Assembly (NCBI GenBank): GCA_024405255.1
Contig: JAKSOY010000254.1
Span: 1-6,005, forward strand
Direction of reading: 5' to 3'
DNA length: 6,005 bases
Source: Kiritimatiellia bacterium
GTDB taxonomy: Bacteria; Verrucomicrobiota; Kiritimatiellia; RFP12; UBA1067
Notes under the pieces: generated by a model
Told to the model about the DNA's origin: nothing
The model's input: only the letters and a program-made list of their open reading frames with translations
Databases searched by the model: none
Part shown: positions 1-5,990 of the stretch, one piece after another
Layout: the number at the start of each line of letters is the position of its first letter
Position numbering within the stretch: the stretch's first letter is position 1
Program-made: the position numbers and the translations under genes

Positions 1-378
1 GCCTGGAGCGATTTCGGTCCACACCATCGTTGGGCGACGGGCTGCCTCTACGACAATGTCAAGACGGATGGCGCGCTCAATGTCCAGGACCGCGGCAGCG
101 CGGGGTCCGGACACGGCTGGGCGGGGGCGAACTTCGTCCTTTGGAATTGCACCGCGCGCACGCTCGTCTGTCAGAATCCGTGGGCTTCGGCGCAGAACTG
201 GTGCGTGGGATGTACGGGGCGCGTCGACGGGCGCAAGGGGCAGACGAACACGTCCTTCGCCCATCCGGACGGGCAGACGCGTCCCGATTGCGTGCGGACA
301 AGTGCCGGCAAGCCCGTTCAACCGGTTTCACTCTACGAGTATCAGTTGGCCCACCGTCCACCGCTCGAACGTCGGTAG
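1..378 (+). CDS. C-terminal part of a probable secreted right-handed beta-helix protein (5' truncated)
   Basis: The window opens inside this gene. Frame 1 is open from base 1 to a TAG at 376-378, giving 125 residues of C-terminus. The visible sequence starts WSDFGPHHRWATGCLYDNV, followed by an INVQ/GHGWAGAN-like stretch, then a region with several Trp and Cys (LWNC, QNPWASAQNWCVGCTG) and a final SLYEYQLA segment. This Gly/Asn/Trp-rich pattern, with short strands carrying an inward Asn, resembles the last coils of right-handed parallel beta-helix proteins of the pectate lyase superfamily. Such proteins are usually exported and act on, or bind, polysaccharides. The family call comes from recalled sequence style, not a search. 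The N-terminus, any signal peptide and the catalytic coils lie outside the window, so no substrate can be given. The next gene begins 24 nt downstream on the same strand. Confidence 0.6.
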   Translation, partial: AWSDFGPHHRWATGCLYDNVKTDGALNVQDRGSAGSGHGWAGANFVLWNCTARTLVCQNPWASAQNWCVGCTGRVDGRKGQTNTSFAHPDGQTRPDCVRTSAGKPVQPVSLYEYQLAHRPPLERR

Positions 379-402
379 GCCGTTTCAGACGGGAATGAAC
401 GA

Positions 403-870
403 ATGAAGATCCTCTTTTTGTGCCATGGAAACATCTGTCGCTCGCCGATGGCCGAGTTTGTGATGAAGGAGCTCGTGCGTCGTGCCGGACGGACCGATCT
501 CATCGTGGAGTCGGCGGCGCTGCATACGGATGAAATCGGCAACGACATCCATTCGGGGACGCGTCGGAAACTCGTTCAGCAGGGGATTCCGTTCACCCCG
601 CGTGCCGCCTGGCTGCTCAATGCGGCCCGGGCGCGCGACTACGATCTGCTCATCGGCATGGATGCCTACAACATCGCCGATCTGCGCCGGCTCGTCTATC
701 CGGAGGACCTGCCGAAGATCCACAAGCTGCCCGAATTCGCGGGGTCCACACGTGACATCGCCGATCCGTGGTACACGGGCAATTTCGACGTGACATACGA
801 CGACATTCTTGAAGGGTGCACGGCGCTCCTTGCGGCGCTTCCGCCGAACGAGAATCGCCGTCCCAATTGA
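403..870 (+). CDS. Low-molecular-weight protein tyrosine phosphatase
   Basis: A complete 155-residue cytoplasmic phosphatase of normal family length. The phosphate-binding loop is at residues 7-15 (CHGNICRSP): nucleophile Cys7, Arg13 and the following Ser-Pro, which is the C-X5-R-S/T signature of LMW-PTPs. The general acid is Asp121 in the DPWY motif (121-124), followed by the usual helix (FDVTYDDILEGCTALL). The conserved MDxxN segment is at 86-90. The enzyme hydrolyses phosphotyrosine through a phosphocysteine intermediate; in many bacteria relatives (Wzb, Etp) oppose tyrosine kinases controlling exopolysaccharide export. No kinase is visible here, so the substrate is unknown. Arsenate reductases of the same fold are less likely because of the intact DPW motif. 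The ATG at 403 places the loop at the expected distance from the N-terminus; only a weak GGGA (391-394) precedes it. The next gene starts 29 nt downstream. Confidence 0.93.
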   Translation: MKILFLCHGNICRSPMAEFVMKELVRRAGRTDLIVESAALHTDEIGNDIHSGTRRKLVQQGIPFTPRAAWLLNAARARDYDLLIGMDAYNIADLRRLVYPEDLPKIHKLPEFAGSTRDIADPWYTGNFDVTYDDILEGCTALLAALPPNENRRPN

Positions 871-886
871 ACGGCCATCAGGCATC

Positions 887-893
887 GGAGGAG
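887..893 (+). promoter_or_regulatory. Strong Shine-Dalgarno deciding the start of the 830-aa gene
   Basis: GGAGGAG lies 6 nt before the ATG at 900 and only 3 nt before the ATG at 897. The spacing favours 900 as the start. It is the best ribosome binding site in the window, so this gene can be translated independently of the phosphatase gene that ends at 870. Confidence 0.75.
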
Positions 894-899
894 TTGATG

Positions 900-3392
900 A
901 TGTTGAAGCGAATCGTCTGCGGACTCGTATTGGGCATGTTGGCGCTGGTGGGCGGCGCGAGCGAGAATCTGATTGTGAACGGACGTCTTGAGACGGACCA
1001 GACGGATCTGCCGATCTTCTGGAGCTATCACGTTCCGCCCGCGAATCTCGAATGGGAACCGACGGGCGGTCCGAATGGCCTGCCGTGTCTCACCGTCAGG
1101 TTCACGGAGGAGAAGAAGGGAGAGTTCTCCATTCGCCAGCAGGGACTGCAGATGATGACAAACGGCCACTACCGCCTCACGGCAAAGGTGCGCACGCGAA
1201 ACTTCAAGAGCCGGAACAATGGCGTGCTGATGATCGATTCGGGGTGGTACCATGCGTGGGGCGTGAACAATTTCCCGGCGAATCGGGACTGGACCACGGT
1301 CTCCGCCGAGTTCACGCCGAAGAATTCGCGACCAGGCCAGCACAGTTTCGTGTTCTACGCGCTTGACGTAGTTGGCGAGCTCAGCCTTGCGGATGTGCGG
1401 CTGGAGGCGCTGGACGAGGCGACGCGCGCCGGTACGAAAAAGTCCGAGATCGACAAGTTCAGCCGCGAGCCTTGTCTGGTCGTGTGGACGAAGGCCCCGC
1501 GCCTGTTGCCGCGGGCGAATCCGACGATGGACTTCCGCGTATTCGGCAGGTTGCCGGCGGGTGCGTTCGACATCGCCGTCGGCGAGGTTCGGCGTCCGCT
1601 TGCGTGCAAGGAGGCGACCTCCGTACCGTTGCCGGCGGGCTGGACCGAAGGCCAGGGCGTGGCGCGTCTCGTGAGGCGCGGTACCGAGCAGGAGCTGGCG
1701 CGGACGACATTCAACTATCGCGTGGTCGATCCGGTGTCGACAAACGGCCATCGTCGCCTCAACAACCTGGTGACGGAAGTGCTGTCGACGCCGTTCGCCG
1801 CCGGTACCGAGGCGCAGACGTTCACGTTCACGACGACGCGTGACGGCTGGGTGTTCCTTGCGACGCCGAAGGCGGCTGCGGCGGAGGTCCGGCTGGACGG
1901 CCGATGCGTCATCGATGCGGCGACACCGCGTGGCGAGACCTTCCGCGAGGTCGCCTACGGACCGCACACGATTACGGTGACGGGTGCGCGCGCGGCGGGG
2001 CAGCTCGTCGTACGGCAGATCGCCGAGATCTTCAATTACTGTCCTGGAACCAATTCGCGTGTGGCGGAGAACCCGCCGTACAACTGGGCTTTTCAGGAGA
2101 AGTATTCGAATCCGTGCGTCACGACGCAGAACGGCGGTCAGATCCCCGCAGAGCATCGGGCGGAATTCCGGGCACGCGGGTATCTCTGGCTCGCCAATCT
2201 CGGTACGACCAAGTTGGCGGACGAACACGATCTCACGCATCGGCTTGAGACGGCGCAGGGGATGTTGCGTCCGTGGTATGACGGCCTGACGTGCGACGAG
2301 CAGTTCTTTGGCCAGCCGGCGATGCTGCGTGCGTATACGCGGGGACTGCGGGCCTTTGCGAATCCCGAAAACCGGCGCATCTACACGTGGATCGTGGGAC
2401 GTCCCGGAACACCGAGCGTCGACCACGATTTCCTGCGTGCGAGCATCGAGGCGAGCCGGGGGCGCGGGCGGCTTCTCTTCGAGGCCTATTGCCGCACGCG
2501 CGCGACGGAGGAAGAGGCGCGGACCTATCTGGGGAACTATGTGACCGAAACCCTGCGGAGTTATGAGAGGTGGTGCCCGGGTGCGGCGGCCTCCACGGGC
2601 ATCGCCTTCGGCGACTTCACGCAGATTCCGATCATTTCGCTCGTACACCACCCGGAAGTCGATTTCAAATACTTCCTCGACATGCAGCTCAACCTCGTGG
2701 CGAACGATCCCGCTTTCCGCGAACTCGGGTGCACGGGCTATTGGGGCAGCTATTATGCGGACCACGAAATGCACCGCTGGGCGATGGCGCTGCTGCGGCA
2801 CTATTGTGTGGACGGGAACACGGAGATGCTGAGTCATGCCTACGGCTATCGCTATCTGCCGAACCATCTTGTGAACGGCGACTTCCGCGGTTCGCTGGCG
2901 GGATGGTCCGCAACGGGCGCCGTTGCGGTGGACCAGCATCGGGGTTTGGGGGCGCGGGTGCAGAACCGCTGGGGCGGCAATGGAAGTCTGGGCGATACGT
3001 TCGCGACATTCACGCGTGCGGCGAATGCGACGAACACGCTGGCGCAGACCGTGAAGGGGTTGATTCCCGGTCGTACCTACTGCCTGCAGTTCGCGACGTT
3101 CGACGTGAAGGACGTGAAGGCGAATCGCCACAATCCGCGCGTGTTCGGCGTGAAGGCGACGCTGGGGTCCGGGGCCGAACTCAAGCCGGCATTATGCTGG
3201 CGGCATGTCGATCGGCGCGTGGAAGGCCGTTACGAACAGAATACGGGCGTAGCGCGCATCAACTTGCATCATCTCGTCTTCGTGGCGCGGGCGTCGGAAA
3301 TACCGCTCGTTTTCGATGATGCGGCGGCACAACCGGGCGAATGTCTGGGTGTCAATTGCGTGTCGTTGAATCCGTTCTACGATGAAAAGTAA
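900..3392 (+). CDS. Large secreted multidomain protein with carbohydrate-binding-like ends; possible glycoside hydrolase
   Basis: An 830-residue protein with the start chosen at ATG 900 (in-frame ATG at 897 is the alternative). Residues 1-20 form a signal peptide: MLKR, then a hydrophobic core, with likely cleavage near GGA-SEN. Residues 22-170 open with ENLIVNGRLE and end with LSLADVRLEAL, the layout of a CBM4/9-like jelly roll. Residues 190-278 look like an Ig-type beta domain, and 285-375 like another beta domain. Residues 375-655 are alpha/beta, with strand-like segments carrying acidic residues: YDGLTCDE (460-467), YTWIVG, LLFEAYCRT (525-533), GIAFGDFTQIPII (567-579) and GYWGSYYADHEMHRW (613-627). 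This would fit a TIM-barrel hydrolase with Asp/Glu catalysis, but no family signature is recognised. Residues 656-828 begin HLVNGDFRGSLAGW and again resemble a carbohydrate-binding jelly roll. It is probably exported and sugar-related. The domain limits are estimates, and the enzymatic role is a guess. Confidence 0.8.
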   Translation: MLKRIVCGLVLGMLALVGGASENLIVNGRLETDQTDLPIFWSYHVPPANLEWEPTGGPNGLPCLTVRFTEEKKGEFSIRQQGLQMMTNGHYRLTAKVRTRNFKSRNNGVLMIDSGWYHAWGVNNFPANRDWTTVSAEFTPKNSRPGQHSFVFYALDVVGELSLADVRLEALDEATRAGTKKSEIDKFSREPCLVVWTKAPRLLPRANPTMDFRVFGRLPAGAFDIAVGEVRRPLACKEATSVPLPAGWTEGQGVARLVRRGTEQELARTTFNYRVVDPVSTNGHRRLNNLVTEVLSTPFAAGTEAQTFTFTTTRDGWVFLATPKAAAAEVRLDGRCVIDAATPRGETFREVAYGPHTITVTGARAAGQLVVRQIAEIFNYCPGTNSRVAENPPYNWAFQEKYSNPCVTTQNGGQIPAEHRAEFRARGYLWLANLGTTKLADEHDLTHRLETAQGMLRPWYDGLTCDEQFFGQPAMLRAYTRGLRAFANPENRRIYTWIVGRPGTPSVDHDFLRASIEASRGRGRLLFEAYCRTRATEEEARTYLGNYVTETLRSYERWCPGAAASTGIAFGDFTQIPIISLVHHPEVDFKYFLDMQLNLVANDPAFRELGCTGYWGSYYADHEMHRWAMALLRHYCVDGNTEMLSHAYGYRYLPNHLVNGDFRGSLAGWSATGAVAVDQHRGLGARVQNRWGGNGSLGDTFATFTRAANATNTLAQTVKGLIPGRTYCLQFATFDVKDVKANRHNPRVFGVKATLGSGAELKPALCWRHVDRRVEGRYEQNTGVARINLHHLVFVARASEIPLVFDDAAAQPGECLGVNCVSLNPFYDEK

Positions 3393-3419
3393 ATCAAACT
3401 GAGGAAAGACGAACAGACG

Positions 3420-4502
3420 ATGGAATCGAAACAGGCGACATTGAAGGACTGGATTCTGCTGACGCGTCCATGGAGCATTACGGCGCCGCTCGTGCCGTTT
3501 TTGGTGGCACTTGGCTGGGCATTGAGCGGGAATATGATCGAACCCGGCGGATGGGTTCGGTGGGGACTTGCGCTCGCTTCTGCGATTACCCTCGTTTTGA
3601 CGTGTAATCTCTTCAACACCTGGGGCGATGAAGTGAGCGGCGTCGACCGAACGCCAGGGGCCTTTCTGACGACGCCGCAGATTCAAGAGGGGAAGATATC
3701 CTTGCGCCAGACGTTCGTCTTCGGCTGCATTCTCTTCGTGCTGGCGGGTGCGCTGGGGATTCCGACGCTGTTCTATCCAAGCGTGTCGGACGGTGGTGTG
3801 ACATGCGTGTGTAAATGGTTGGGGCTGTCGGCGAAGTGGCGGTTTAATCTGCCGCTGTTTGTGATGGCAGTTGTCGGATTCCTGGGGGCCGTCAATTATT
3901 CGACGGGCATCAAGTACAAGTACCATGGTCTTGGGGTGCCGTTCGTCGCCTTGCTGCAAGGGGTGCTTTACATGTTCGTGGTGATGGAAGTCGTGGCGCC
4001 GGAGGCATTTACGCATCAGTTCGACTTCACGGCGTCGAACGAGATGTGGGCGTGGTTCCCGCGGGTGCTCTTCGTGGGGGTGACGTTGCCGGTGGCGGCG
4101 TTGGTGGGGGTGATTCTGCACGGCAACGACATGCGCGACATCGCAACGGATCGCCGGGCGGGCATTACGACGCTGGCGGGGGTGTTGAAACCGAAGGGAT
4201 CGCTCGTGCTTTTCGTCGTTTTGCACGCGGTGCCGTATCTTGTGGTACTGGCGGAGGTCGGTTATGCGGTGGTGGCGGCGTCGAGCAATTGGGAAATCCT
4301 GCTGGATCTTTGGTCGCTCGCGCTGCCGCTGCTGGTGCTGCCGTTGACGGTGCGCCTCGTCAGCCATGCGGTGCGCGACTACCGGGCGAACCCCGAAGCC
4401 CCCGCCTGGCTCGACCTCGAAAAGGGGTCAGGCGGCATTCATTTCATTTTCGGCCTCCTCTACGCACTTTCCTTCGCACTGCTTTCATCTGCTTCGGCCT
4501 AA
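3420..4502 (+). CDS. UbiA-superfamily prenyltransferase, MenA-like
   Basis: A 360-residue integral membrane protein with about nine hydrophobic segments (roughly 13-33, 45-66, 97-120, 143-160, 168-192, 212-233, 260-285, 290-312 and 337-357). The first Asp-rich motif is N66-x3-D70-x5-D76 (FNTWGDEVSGVD) and the second is N236-x3-D240-x3-D244 (NDMRDIATDRRAG, then TTLAG). Both bind the Mg-diphosphate of an isoprenoid donor in UbiA enzymes. Their spacing, together with NYSTGIKYKYHGLG (159-172), is closest to MenA, which prenylates 1,4-dihydroxy-2-naphthoate for menaquinone. Differences from typical MenA are Thr67 where Asp is usual, Val173 instead of Glu after GLG, and a 25-residue loop near 120-145 with C129-x-C131. 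A different aromatic acceptor is therefore possible. No other quinone gene is in view. The ATG at 3420 follows GAGGA (3401-3405) with long spacing. The TAA stop lies inside a downstream repeat copy. Confidence 0.88.
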   Translation: MESKQATLKDWILLTRPWSITAPLVPFLVALGWALSGNMIEPGGWVRWGLALASAITLVLTCNLFNTWGDEVSGVDRTPGAFLTTPQIQEGKISLRQTFVFGCILFVLAGALGIPTLFYPSVSDGGVTCVCKWLGLSAKWRFNLPLFVMAVVGFLGAVNYSTGIKYKYHGLGVPFVALLQGVLYMFVVMEVVAPEAFTHQFDFTASNEMWAWFPRVLFVGVTLPVAALVGVILHGNDMRDIATDRRAGITTLAGVLKPKGSLVLFVVLHAVPYLVVLAEVGYAVVAASSNWEILLDLWSLALPLLVLPLTVRLVSHAVRDYRANPEAPAWLDLEKGSGGIHFIFGLLYALSFALLSSASA

Positions 4503-4559
4503 AGGGCCTCGCAGCATGACGCGCCTGCTTCGGCCTAAAGGGCCTCGCAGCATGACGCG
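4489..4559 (+). repeat. REP-like palindrome, two forward copies (upstream array)
   Basis: Two identical 35-bp copies at 4489-4523 and 4525-4559, separated by one base. Each contains CTGC, a TTC bulge, GGCC, loop TAAAG, GGCC, a TC bulge and GCAG, then the tail CATGACGCG. CTGC pairs with GCAG and GGCC with GGCC, so each copy can form a hairpin with an internal bulge, as classical REP sequences do. Both copies have TAAAG in the loop, unlike the downstream array (TGAAG). The TAA in the first copy ends the prenyltransferase gene. The hairpins could also stabilise or end its transcript. Confidence 0.88.
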
Positions 4560-4583
4560 CGAAGCGCTCTACGGCCGAGGCTG
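4560..4583 (+). repeat. 24-bp block shared by both arrays, copy 1
   Basis: This block, beginning CGAAGCGCTCTACGG and ending CCGAGGCTG, recurs with one difference at 5846-5869. In both places it directly follows the second forward REP copy. Weaker similarity continues for about 13 bases beyond it. It is therefore part of a larger composite unit that was duplicated or shared by both arrays. Confidence 0.85.
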
Positions 4584-4596
4584 AATTCGCCCTGAT

Positions 4597-4620
4597 CTGC
4601 TTCAGGCCCAAGGGCCTCGG
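4597..4620 (+). repeat. Degenerate forward REP copy
   Basis: Starts CTGCTTCAGGCCCAAGGGCC, keeping the GGCC...GGCC inner stem and the CTGCTTC start of the repeat. The match decays after GGCCTCGG, and the CATGACGCG tail is missing. It looks like an old or damaged copy. Confidence 0.65.
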
Positions 4621-4643
4621 TGCCGGGTGGTCTAAATGCTTCG

Positions 4644-4678
4644 CGCGTCTTGCTGCGAGGCCCTTCAGGCCGAAGCAG
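4644..4678 (-). repeat. REP-like palindrome, inverted copy (upstream array)
   Basis: This is the reverse complement of the 35-bp unit, reading CGCGTC, then TTGCTGCGAGGCCC, then TTCAGGCCGAAGCAG, with one mismatch in the tail (T for A at 4650). Its loop corresponds to the TGAAG variant of the downstream array. It faces the two forward copies, so the array can fold as a larger inverted-repeat structure. Its last bases are also the first bases of the 17-bp tandem repeat. Confidence 0.87.
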
Positions 4679-4762
4679 CCCGCGCGCCCAAGCGGCCCGC
4701 GCGCCGAAGCGGCCCGCGCGCCGAAGCGGCCCGCGCGCCGAAGCAGCCCGCGCGCCGAAGCA
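4673..4762 (+). repeat. 17-bp GC-rich tandem repeat, five units plus a partial
   Basis: Units of 17 bp start at 4673, 4690, 4707, 4724 and 4741, with a 5-base partial at 4758. The consensus is AAGCRGCCCGCGCGCCG. Units 1 and 5 have A, and units 2 to 4 have G, at the R position. The only other difference is the last base of unit 1. The first bases (AAGCAG) are the end of the inverted REP copy, so the tandem probably arose by slippage at the REP edge. The near-identity of the units suggests recent expansion. Seventeen is not a multiple of three, and no gene runs through it. Confidence 0.92.
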
Positions 4763-4767
4763 AAATA

Positions 4768-4776
4768 TGCTATAAT
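4768..4776 (+). promoter_or_regulatory. Extended -10 promoter for the RAYT gene
   Basis: TGCTATAAT contains a perfect TATAAT (4771-4776) preceded by the TGn extension, in a short AT-rich patch immediately after the GC-rich tandem repeat. No -35 hexamer is recognisable because that position falls in the 17-bp repeat; extended -10 promoters can work without one. Transcription would start near 4782-4784, within about three bases of the ATG at 4785. The mRNA would be leaderless or nearly so, consistent with the absence of a Shine-Dalgarno sequence. Confidence 0.7.
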
Positions 4777-4784
4777 ACCAACCG

Positions 4785-5774
4785 ATGGCATTATTACCAA
4801 AAGATGTACAGGCTGCGGGGCATTTCCGGCGGTTCAAAGACTACGATTATTCGCGTGGTGCGGTGCTCTTCATATCCTTTGGTGTGGAGGGTCGGCCGCC
4901 AATCTTCGGGCGTGTTATTTCAGCAGATCGCCTTGAGCTTTCACCTGTTGGGCTCGCAGCATCCGAGACATTGGCCCGTGAGGCGGCGCGGCCAAGTGGA
5001 ATCACGCTGAAGAAGTCGATCATCATGCCCGATCATGTTCATTTTCGGCTCTACATTCAGCCAGGCCTCGACCAACCGCTTGCGAAACTCGCGGCTTTCG
5101 TGAGGAATTTCAAGCGTTGGACGCAGTGGCGGGCGAAAAACCTGGGTGTTGTATTCGATTGGGAGAAGGGGTATCACGATCGACTTTGCCTCTCACGCGA
5201 GATCATTGATCTCGTCGACGCCTATATTGAGAACAATCCGCTCAAATGGTTTCTGATGCATGGCAATCCGCCGCCGCTGAAGGTCGTTGAACCATTTGAC
5301 TCAATACGGCTTCCCGTTGGCGAATGGTGGAGTGGTGTTGGCGCGGTTGAGCTTCTGGGTGAAGACCGTCGCCTCTGTGCAATTCGGCTGTCGCGGAAAA
5401 TTCCCGTCTGTGAGTATGCGGCGGTCGTGGCACGGTTGATGTCGGCGGTTGAGAAGGGATTTACATTGATGGGAACTTTCATTTCGCCCTGCGAGCGTGC
5501 TGTTGCGGCAGAGCTTGAACGGCGTGGGGCGCCGATGATCAAGGCCGTTCCCGATCCGCTTGCCATGGTCTACCGCCCGAAAGGCGATGAACCGCGGCAA
5601 TTTGCCGATGGGCGGCTTTTGCTCTTGTCGCGTGTAGCCGCGCCGGGTGTTTCGCGCTACGATGCCTGGCATGGTATCAATGCTGCGCTTGCCGAGATTG
5701 CCGCGCCTCAAGGTGGCACCTCGGTATATGTGGTGCCAGGTCAGGGCGGGCGGCTCGAATGGCGGTTTGCCTGA
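4785..5774 (+). CDS. REP-associated tyrosine transposase (RAYT, Y1 HUH) with extra C-terminal domain
   Basis: A 329-residue protein. The N-terminal ~160 residues are a Y1 transposase domain related to IS200/IS605 TnpA. The HUH pair is His84-Val-His86 in MPDHVHFRLYI. The RAYT signature WEKGYHDR is at 126-133, and the tyrosine motif is YIENNP, with candidate nucleophile Tyr147. Such enzymes cut and join single-stranded DNA at REP hairpins through a 5'-phosphotyrosine link; the flanking REP-like arrays are the likely substrate. Residues ~165-329 are not part of a minimal RAYT. They contain GFTLMGTFISPCERAVAAE (225-243), a RYDAW segment and a GRLLLL segment (276-281), recalling the Rossmann-type DprA/SLOG fold. 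That assignment is tentative. An in-frame TAA at 4773-4775 excludes an upstream start. No ribosome binding site is seen. The frame is intact, so the gene may be active. Confidence 0.88.
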   Translation: MALLPKDVQAAGHFRRFKDYDYSRGAVLFISFGVEGRPPIFGRVISADRLELSPVGLAASETLAREAARPSGITLKKSIIMPDHVHFRLYIQPGLDQPLAKLAAFVRNFKRWTQWRAKNLGVVFDWEKGYHDRLCLSREIIDLVDAYIENNPLKWFLMHGNPPPLKVVEPFDSIRLPVGEWWSGVGAVELLGEDRRLCAIRLSRKIPVCEYAAVVARLMSAVEKGFTLMGTFISPCERAVAAELERRGAPMIKAVPDPLAMVYRPKGDEPRQFADGRLLLLSRVAAPGVSRYDAWHGINAALAEIAAPQGGTSVYVVPGQGGRLEWRFA

Positions 5775-5775
5775 T

Positions 5776-5845
5776 CTGCTTCGGCCTGAAGGGCCTCGCA
5801 GCATGACGCTCTGCTTCGGCCTGAAGGGCCTCGCAGCATGACGCG
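5776..5845 (+). repeat. REP-like palindrome, two forward copies (downstream array)
   Basis: Copies at 5776-5809 (lacking the last G of the tail) and 5811-5845 start 35 bp apart. They match the upstream forward copies except for TGAAG in place of TAAAG in the loop. The first begins one base after the transposase stop codon, so the hairpins lie at the very 3' end of that transcript and could protect or terminate it. Confidence 0.88.
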
Positions 5846-5869
5846 CGAGGCGCTCTACGGCCGAGGCTG
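5846..5869 (+). repeat. 24-bp block shared by both arrays, copy 2
   Basis: Matches 4560-4583 at 23 of 24 bases (G for A at the fourth base) and holds the same place immediately after the second forward REP copy. Together with the two copies before it, it forms a ~94-bp direct repeat of 4489-4583 on the other side of the transposase gene. Confidence 0.85.
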
Positions 5870-5909
5870 CATTTGCCTTGCCATTGGGTTGCGGCCGAAT
5901 ATCGCTACG

Positions 5910-5983
5910 CGCGTCATGCTGCGAGGCCCTTCAGGCCGAAGCAGGACGCGCGTCATGCTGCGAGGCCCTTCAGGACGAAGCAG
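5910..5983 (-). repeat. REP-like palindrome, two inverted copies (downstream array)
   Basis: Inverted copies lie at 5910-5944 and 5949-5983, each reading CGCGTCATGCTGCGAGGCCC and then TTCAGG through GAAGCAG. The second has GGAC in place of GGCC, which weakens its inner stem. They oppose the forward copies at 5776-5845, giving a BIME-like head-to-head arrangement. Confidence 0.87.
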
Positions 5984-5990
5984 GTCACAA

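Noticed and set aside
696..3131. Very long minus-strand open frame (811 codons) opposite the secreted-protein gene
   Set aside because: It mirrors the codon structure of the + strand gene, its product is rich in Arg, His and Gln without domain motifs, and the + strand frame has a signal peptide, ribosome binding site and domain-like sequence.
3192..4367. Minus-strand open frame of 391 codons opposite the prenyltransferase gene
   Set aside because: It is low-complexity Arg/His/Gln-rich protein and spans two clearly real + strand genes; it is an antisense shadow in GC-rich DNA.
4489..4559. Factor-independent terminator after the prenyltransferase gene
   Set aside because: The hairpins are GC-rich, but no run of T residues follows any of them, so a classical intrinsic terminator is not supported, although some effect on the transcript end is possible.
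4366..4837. Small open frames on both strands across the upstream repeat array, with repeated Arg/Pro/Ala-rich peptides
   Set aside because: The peptide repetition is a translation of the REP and 17-bp repeats, with no independent coding evidence.
5647..5841. Short + strand open frame running from the transposase gene into the downstream repeats
   Set aside because: It overlaps the transposase in another frame, and its end is translated repeat sequence.
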